Source: Bacillota bacterium (GTDB taxonomy: Bacteria > Bacillota > Limnochordia > Darwinibacteriales > Darwinibacteriaceae). Taken from it: DNA of 59,682 nt. How positions within the stretch are numbered: the first letter of the stretch is position 1; every line of letters begins with the position of its first letter. The translations under genes were made by a program, and so were the position numbers. The notes below the pieces were generated by a model. It did no database searches, was not told the DNA's origin, and worked only from the letters and a program-made list of their open reading frames with translations. Location: contig DUPN01000053.1 in assembly GCA_012838305.1 (NCBI GenBank), positions 1-59,682 on the forward strand, given 5' to 3'. Below, in pieces: positions 55,250 to 59,682 of the stretch.

Positions 55250-55561
55250 ATGAAACGACTGATTGCCTTGTTGCTGTGCCTAAGCCTCGTACTGGTGCCA
55301 ATATCCGTCTCCGCAGCAGCAGCCCAGCCGGATCAGCCCTTTGGCATCGAAGTGGCACCTTTGAGTCAAGAAGAACTGGAAGAAGTGGAAGGTGGCTATA
55401 AGGTTGTTGTTGCGGCCGGGATATTTGGCGCCGTATATGGCACCTATGAGTACCTGGTAACGACCCCGCGCGATGATTGGACTTGGGGTGGAGTCGGTCT
55501 GAAAGCCCTCAACGGAGCGCTGAGCGCCGCTGGCGGCGCTTGGATCGGCACACGTTTCTAG
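55250..55561 (+). CDS. Bacteriocin-like precursor with Sec signal peptide and double-glycine motif
   Basis: 103 aa. Residues 1-24 are a clear Sec signal peptide ending VSAAAAQ. Residues about 38-49 (LSQEELEEVEGG) match the double-glycine leader of class II bacteriocins, with G48-G49 before Y50. The 54-residue tail is rich in Gly and Ala with GxxxG-like spacing (AAGIFGAVYGTYEY; GVGLKALNGALSAAGGAWIG), typical of membrane-active two-peptide or Blp-type bacteriocins. AAGGAGG lies 7 bases before ATG at 55250. No C39 peptidase-type exporter is in the window. A Sec-exported toxin, a signalling peptide or an envelope protein are alternatives. Confidence 0.6.
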   Translation: MKRLIALLLCLSLVLVPISVSAAAAQPDQPFGIEVAPLSQEELEEVEGGYKVVVAAGIFGAVYGTYEYLVTTPRDDWTWGGVGLKALNGALSAAGGAWIGTRF

Positions 55562-55565
55562 ACTG

Positions 55566-55733
55566 ATGTCCAAAAAGTCCCTGCTTCTATCCATCGTGGT
55601 AACTTCGATCAGCCTGCTGTTCACAAATCGCTTTCTCTTTAAGGAGAGCTGGATTCAGGCTCTTAGAGGCGGGATCCTCGTTGCAGTGGGCAGCCTGGTT
55701 ACGGCTGCATTGGTGGTGCGAAACGGACGCTAA
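55566..55733 (+). CDS. 55-aa membrane protein, candidate immunity partner
   Basis: 55 aa, starting 5 bases after the peptide gene stop. It has two hydrophobic helices (about 5-20 and 36-51) separated by a short basic segment (FLFKESWIQALRGG) and a basic C-terminus (VVRNGR). There is no strong ribosome binding site, so it probably relies on coupling to the upstream gene. Small membrane proteins of this kind commonly give immunity to class II bacteriocins. The assignment is based on position and size only. Confidence 0.55.
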   Translation: MSKKSLLLSIVVTSISLLFTNRFLFKESWIQALRGGILVAVGSLVTAALVVRNGR

Positions 55734-55759
55734 CTGGGGCTCGATCGCGTTTTAACAAA

Positions 55760-55796
55760 AGCAGCCTCCGGATAAACCGAAGGCTGCTCCCTTTTT
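55760..55796. terminator. Bidirectional intrinsic terminator
   Basis: AGCAGCCT and AGGCTGCT arms continue through one C-A mismatch into CGG/CCG, with a 5-base loop. The plus strand has CCCTTTTTC after it and the minus strand GCTTTTGTT, so it can stop both the peptide unit and the convergent pot operon. Confidence 0.85.
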
Positions 55797-55803
55797 CTTC
55801 CTT

Positions 55804-56856
55804 CTAGCGCAGCTTAAACTCTAGATAGATGTGTTCGTATTCGTCCATCACCTTGTCCACTCCAATGTAGAAACTGGTGTTTTCCACAACCTCATCAGCC
55901 AAATTGAGCATGGGATTGTTCTTAAAGTCTTCGGGCAGATACTCTTCCGCCGCCTTGTTGGGACTGGTGAACTTGGTCATATCGGCAATTCTAGCAGCTA
56001 TCTCCGGCCGCATAATAAAGTTCAGGAACTGGTAAGCACCATCCTTGTTCGGTGCCTCTTTGGACATGACCCAAGAGTCGATATAAATGGGCATGCCTTC
56101 TGTGGGAAAAACGGGTTGAAGCTCTGGTCTGGCCTGGACACCCTTAACGGCCTGGTTGGAGTACATAAAGCCAGCTACGGCTTCCCCGTTAACCAAAGAG
56201 TCCTCTGGGGTGTTGGTCTCAAAACGCATAATGTTGGGCTTGAGGGCGAATAACTTCTCCCTTGCTTCGGCCACCTTCACAGGATCCGTTTCGTTATACT
56301 CATAGCCTAGTGATTTGAGCACCAGGCCCACGATTTCTACAGACCAGTCAATGATCACAACATTACGCGCCAGTTCTTCTTGCCACAGATCATGATAGCT
56401 CGTGATGGGATCAGCTCCTAGGGCTGCCACCGCTTCAGGATTGACCAGCAAGAAGGAGATGGATACCGCATAGGGGATAGAATATTGATCCTCTGGATCG
56501 TAATAGGCGCCGTGATAGACTGGGTTGATGTTGGCGTAGTTGGGCATCTTATCTTTGTCCAAGACAGCAAGCATGTCGTTTTGCCTGAGGATATCGACCA
56601 TGTAATCGGTCACTACCGCTAAGTCATATTGATCAGGATTGGCTTCCAGCAGCGACTGCATATCCTCATTGGATGTAACCTCTTTGTAATTCACCCGGAT
56701 GCCGGTCTCGGCGGTAAACTCATCAATGATCGCTCGAGGAATAAAGTCGCCCCCCCAAGTCATGAGATTGACCTCTCCTGCAGCTTCTACTACCCCTACA
56801 GTGAGCAAGGCTATCAAGAAAATTCCGACCAGTAGACAGAATCTTTGCGTTCTCAT
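55804..56856 (-). CDS. potD: Spermidine/putrescine-binding protein
   Basis: 350 aa. Signal peptide (hydrophobic to about 25, VVEAAGEV cleavage area) without a lipobox cysteine. Mature part matches PotD: LMTWGGDFIPRAIIDEFTAE, YDLAVVTDYMVDIL, ISIPYAVSISFLL-type strand (YSIPYAVSISFLLV) and YIDSWVMSKEAPNKDGAYQF. Last gene of potABCD, with AAGGAGG 8 bases before ATG. Confidence 0.95.
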   Translation of the reverse strand: MRTQRFCLLVGIFLIALLTVGVVEAAGEVNLMTWGGDFIPRAIIDEFTAETGIRVNYKEVTSNEDMQSLLEANPDQYDLAVVTDYMVDILRQNDMLAVLDKDKMPNYANINPVYHGAYYDPEDQYSIPYAVSISFLLVNPEAVAALGADPITSYHDLWQEELARNVVIIDWSVEIVGLVLKSLGYEYNETDPVKVAEAREKLFALKPNIMRFETNTPEDSLVNGEAVAGFMYSNQAVKGVQARPELQPVFPTEGMPIYIDSWVMSKEAPNKDGAYQFLNFIMRPEIAARIADMTKFTSPNKAAEEYLPEDFKNNPMLNLADEVVENTSFYIGVDKVMDEYEHIYLEFKLR

Positions 56857-57645
56857 TTATAGAGCCTCCTTGTGTTGTTTTTTTCCGACCAGTTGACTCA
56901 AACCAACGATGAAAAACATCCCTACCAAGATCAAGGTACAGAGCGCATTGACCTTCGGAGTAACTCCCACCCGCATCATGGAGAAGATATGCACAGGCAG
57001 GGTTGTACTCTTTGGGCCTGACATATATGTCGATATTATCACATCATCCAGGGATAAAGCAAGTGACAGGAGCGAAGCAGTGACGATGGAAGGAGCTACC
57101 AGAGGCAAAATCACTGTTCTCACCGTCTGCCACTTTGTAGCACCCAAGTCCCTGGCTGACTCCAAAATGGAACGATCAATCTCTTGCAGCCGCAGCTGGA
57201 CCATAATATACACATAGGGTATGCAGAACAGGGAATGGGATAGAACCAGAGTGAAGTGTCCTAGAGGCAGTCTAACAGCGTTAGCGAAGATCAAAAGAGC
57301 AATCCCTAGGGCAATCTCTGGAATCAAAAGGGGAAGAATCATCACTCCCTGGATGGCCCTTTGCATTCTCTCCGTTACCGACATGGCAACAATGGCACTG
57401 GCTGTACCGAGTATGGCTGACACAAGCGATGTGATCACCGCTACTTCCATACTGATGCGAAAAGCTGCGCCAATGACCCTATCACTAAACAGCTGCCTAT
57501 ACCAACTTAGCGTCAGACCGGTCCACTGGGCCGTTGAAGGACTGGCATTGAAGGAGTAGAGGATCACACTGAGAACTGGCAGGTAGAGTGCGACAAAAAA
57601 GAGTGATAAATAGAAGGCGCCGAATCTGCTCGTCTTCGTGCTCAT
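56857..57645 (-). CDS. potC: Spermidine/putrescine ABC permease PotC
   Basis: 262 aa, six hydrophobic helices. Seen: FNASPSTAQWTGLTLSWYRQ and the EAA loop ESARDLGATKWQTVRTVILP, then ALSLDDVIISTYMSGP. Start overlaps the potB stop by 4 bases; stop abuts the potD ATG. Confidence 0.96.
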   Translation of the reverse strand: MSTKTSRFGAFYLSLFFVALYLPVLSVILYSFNASPSTAQWTGLTLSWYRQLFSDRVIGAAFRISMEVAVITSLVSAILGTASAIVAMSVTERMQRAIQGVMILPLLIPEIALGIALLIFANAVRLPLGHFTLVLSHSLFCIPYVYIMVQLRLQEIDRSILESARDLGATKWQTVRTVILPLVAPSIVTASLLSLALSLDDVIISTYMSGPKSTTLPVHIFSMMRVGVTPKVNALCTLILVGMFFIVGLSQLVGKKQHKEAL

Positions 57646-58490
57646 TGAAATAATCCTTCCTTATTGTTCTTGGTTATCCTACCATAGATGGAGACGACGA
57701 TCAAAGCCACGGCAATCATGATAATGGAGAAGGCTGCAGCCAATGGCCTGTTACGTCCCCGTGTGGCCTGCGTGTTAATTAGGTTACCCAAGAAGATGGT
57801 GTTTCCGCCTCCCAAGAGGTCCGAGACATAAAAGAGTCCGAGGGCGGGAATGAAAACCAGAGTAAACCCTCCTGCTATACCAGGTATGGTCAGGGGAATT
57901 GTAATCTTAAAGAAAGTCTGGCTCCGACTAGCTCCCAAATCATAGGAGGCTTCGAGCAGGGATCGATCCAGTTTATCTACGGAATTAAAAATGGCAACGA
58001 CCATAAAGGGAATGAGCATGTAGGCGGTTCCGATGAGAGTGGTACTAAACTTGTACATCATGGAAAGGGGTCGATCGATCAGTCCAAGGGCCAGGAGGAT
58101 ATTGTTGATCACCCCGGCGTTTCCCAGCAAAATCATCCACCCATAGGTGCGCAGCAAACTGGAGATCCAAAAGGGAAGCATGATCAAACCAATGGATAAA
58201 GCGCGTTTCTTCGCCGGTAGTTTAGCCGTAATATAGGCCACCGGATAGCCGATGAGCAGCGTGACCAGCCCCGTCAAGAAAGCGAGCAAAAGGGAGTTTC
58301 GAAACACCCTCAGGTAGATAGGGTCAAAGACCCTTTGATAGTTTTCCAGGGTAAATTGCAGCACAATGTTCCCCAAGGAGTCTCTAGACAGAAAGCTCAA
58401 TACAAACACAAACACAAGCGGTATTCCCACCAATAACCCGATCCAGACCAGAATCGGGACGGCCAGAAGATTTTGTTTCAGCGTCTTCAT
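57642..58490 (-). CDS. potB: Spermidine/putrescine ABC permease PotB
   Basis: 282 aa, six hydrophobic helices. Seen: FTLENYQRVFDPIYLRVFRN, LPFWISSLLRTYGWMILLGN and the EAA loop EASYDLGASRSQTFFKITIP. Starts one base after the potA stop, so strongly coupled. Confidence 0.96.
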   Translation of the reverse strand: MKTLKQNLLAVPILVWIGLLVGIPLVFVFVLSFLSRDSLGNIVLQFTLENYQRVFDPIYLRVFRNSLLLAFLTGLVTLLIGYPVAYITAKLPAKKRALSIGLIMLPFWISSLLRTYGWMILLGNAGVINNILLALGLIDRPLSMMYKFSTTLIGTAYMLIPFMVVAIFNSVDKLDRSLLEASYDLGASRSQTFFKITIPLTIPGIAGGFTLVFIPALGLFYVSDLLGGGNTIFLGNLINTQATRGRNRPLAAAFSIIMIAVALIVVSIYGRITKNNKEGLFQ

Positions 58491-58491
58491 G

Positions 58492-59589
58492 CTAAATCTC
58501 TCCTTCTAGCCACGACTCTTCCAGAGAAAGCAGGATCGCTCCATGTTCCTCCCATGCGATAAAAACCAAATCGCCTTCCCTGCATTCGCATTCCGTTTTT
58601 TGATACTCCACAACCGTGATCGCTTTGTGATCGACGCTAAGTTCGATGCGAATCTGCGATCCAGCATAGTGAATGGACCGAACCTCGCCTTGAAGTGCAT
58701 TGGGCACAGGGTCGCATGATACCCGCATCTTATCCATATGGATGGCCATAATAGCTGGTTTGCCAGCTTGCAGCGGCTGTTTGTGGGGACTTCTGATGCT
58801 GACAATATGATCACCAAGCTTAACTTTGGAATGGGTGTCCCCTATCTCCACCACCTCAACCTGCATAATATTACGATCACCAATAAAGGTGGTCACAAAC
58901 AGATTGCTGGGGTTATTGTAGATATCCCTGGGAGTGCCGAGCTGCTGCACCTCTCCGCCATCGATCACAACGATCCGATCGGACATATTCAAGGCTTCCT
59001 CTTGGTCATGGGTGACATAGACAAAGGTGGTTCCCGTTTTCTTCTGCAAATGGGCCAGTTCCGTCTGCATGTGCTTGCGGAGCTTCAAATCCAAGGCTCC
59101 CAAAGGCTCATCCAGAAGTAAGATGGCGGGTTCATTAATCAAAGCTCTGGCGATGGCGATCCTTTGCCTCTGCCCGCCGGACAGCTGATGGGGCAGGCGT
59201 TTCTCATAACCGACCATCTGCACCAAATCCAGCACATCCCCCACTCGCTTCTTCAGGTCCACCTCCCGCATGGCCTTGCGCACTCGAGGACCATAGGCGA
59301 CATTGTCATAGACATTGAGATGGGGAAAGAGGGCATAGTTTTGGAAGACAGTATTTACATTTCGCTTGTTGGGAGCGATGCCTTTGATGGAACGGCCGCC
59401 GAGCAAAATGTCCCCCGAATTAACAGTTTCCAATCCCGCAATGCACCGAAGCAAGGTGGTCTTGCCACAACCGGACGGTCCCAACAAGGTAAGAAATTCT
59501 CCCTGTTCGATGGTGAAGGATATGTCCTTCAAGACATGAACATCACCGAAATACTTATTTATATCCACGAGAGAAAGTAACGGTTTCAC
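58492..59589 (-). CDS. potA: Spermidine/putrescine ABC ATPase PotA
   Basis: 365 aa, standard. Walker A LLGPSGCGKTTLLRCIAG, Q-loop VFQNYALFPHLNVYDN, signature LSGGQRQRIAIARAL, Walker B ILLLDEPLGALD, and a C-terminal TOBE domain. GTG start at 59589 with GAAGGGG 6 bases upstream. Confidence 0.97.
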   Translation of the reverse strand: MKPLLSLVDINKYFGDVHVLKDISFTIEQGEFLTLLGPSGCGKTTLLRCIAGLETVNSGDILLGGRSIKGIAPNKRNVNTVFQNYALFPHLNVYDNVAYGPRVRKAMREVDLKKRVGDVLDLVQMVGYEKRLPHQLSGGQRQRIAIARALINEPAILLLDEPLGALDLKLRKHMQTELAHLQKKTGTTFVYVTHDQEEALNMSDRIVVIDGGEVQQLGTPRDIYNNPSNLFVTTFIGDRNIMQVEVVEIGDTHSKVKLGDHIVSIRSPHKQPLQAGKPAIMAIHMDKMRVSCDPVPNALQGEVRSIHYAGSQIRIELSVDHKAITVVEYQKTECECREGDLVFIAWEEHGAILLSLEESWLEGEI

Positions 59590-59637
59590 TTGCAGCCCCT
59601 TCCCACGAAATCTAGCAACTATGATGGTTTCAGAATC

Positions 59638-59666
59638 AGTATAGTGGAATTAATACTGTATGTCAA
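59638..59666 (-). promoter_or_regulatory. Promoter of potABCD
   Basis: Perfect -35 TTGACA (59661-59666) and -10 TATACT (59638-59643) with a 17-base spacer, 49 bases upstream of the potA start. No operator is evident. Confidence 0.85.
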
Positions 59667-59682
59667 AGGATGGGACTCGCTA

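Noticed and set aside
55245-55401. Alternative ATG at 55245 and another open frame across the peptide gene
   Set aside because: The Shine-Dalgarno spacing and the signal peptide both select the ATG at 55250; the other frame has no coherent protein features.

Overview
The window reads as an ordinary chromosomal segment of a Bacillota (Firmicutes) bacterium of moderate to high GC. The evidence is the gene content and order. CggR controls a cggR-gap-pgk-tpiA-gpmI-eno glycolytic operon. yvcK and whiA are neighbours, cdaA-cdaR-glmM are contiguous, addB-addA are adjacent, and there are dnaD/dnaI-like primosome genes, glpP and the sporulation-type amidase cwlD. All three solute-binding proteins have plain signal peptides without a lipobox cysteine, which hints (inference only) at a diderm Firmicute lineage such as Limnochordia or Halanaerobiales. 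I see no rRNA, tRNA, insertion sequence, prophage or CRISPR array. No stretch longer than 300 bases lacks a gene.

Layout. 1-2770 (minus): a GntR/LacI-type regulator followed by a sugar-binding protein and the start of a membrane protein, probably a permease. 2880-9870 (minus): the glycolytic operon, with a CggR-type tandem operator before cggR and an intrinsic terminator after eno. 9920-15005 (minus): whiA, a VanW-domain gene, yvcK, nagB and nagA. 15120-16639 (plus): an amino-acid-binding protein and a permease with no ATPase gene. 16636-18593 (minus): DnaI-like and DnaD-like genes and a secreted glucodextranase-C-type domain protein. 18635-24400 (minus): alr, nnrD/E, acpS, glmM, cdaR, cdaA (cell wall, c-di-AMP, metabolite repair). 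24428-31504 (minus): a class V aminotransferase, a flavodoxin-like protein, cwlD, an RsmC-like methyltransferase, a TPR protein, deoC, glpP, glpK. 31550-43423 (minus): folate cyclo-ligase, two M16 peptidase-like proteins, addA, addB, a HAD phosphatase, a Ski2-like helicase. 43554-47482: rbsK divergent from selO, then nfu and queG. 47479-52862: an alpha-helical unknown, rnhA, a RING-like membrane protein, lemA, a TPM-domain protein, a flavin reductase and a YigZ protein. 52945-55101: tex. 55250-55733: a small two-gene unit with its own promoter and terminator. 55804-59589 (minus): potABCD.

The most unusual locus is 55170-55800. A strong sigma-A-type promoter drives a 103-aa protein that combines a Sec signal peptide, a canonical double-glycine leader motif and a Gly-rich 54-aa tail. 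It is followed by a 55-aa two-helix membrane protein and a bidirectional terminator. It looks like a bacteriocin-like or cannibalism-like peptide with a candidate immunity partner. Second is a 256-aa protein at 49401 that joins a cytoplasmic RING-like zinc finger to an extracytoplasmic, solute-binding-protein-like region through one membrane helix. Other points of interest are a short AddB that lacks a Walker A motif beside an AddA with an Fe-S-type cysteine pattern, and a hairpin that sequesters the cwlD ribosome binding site.
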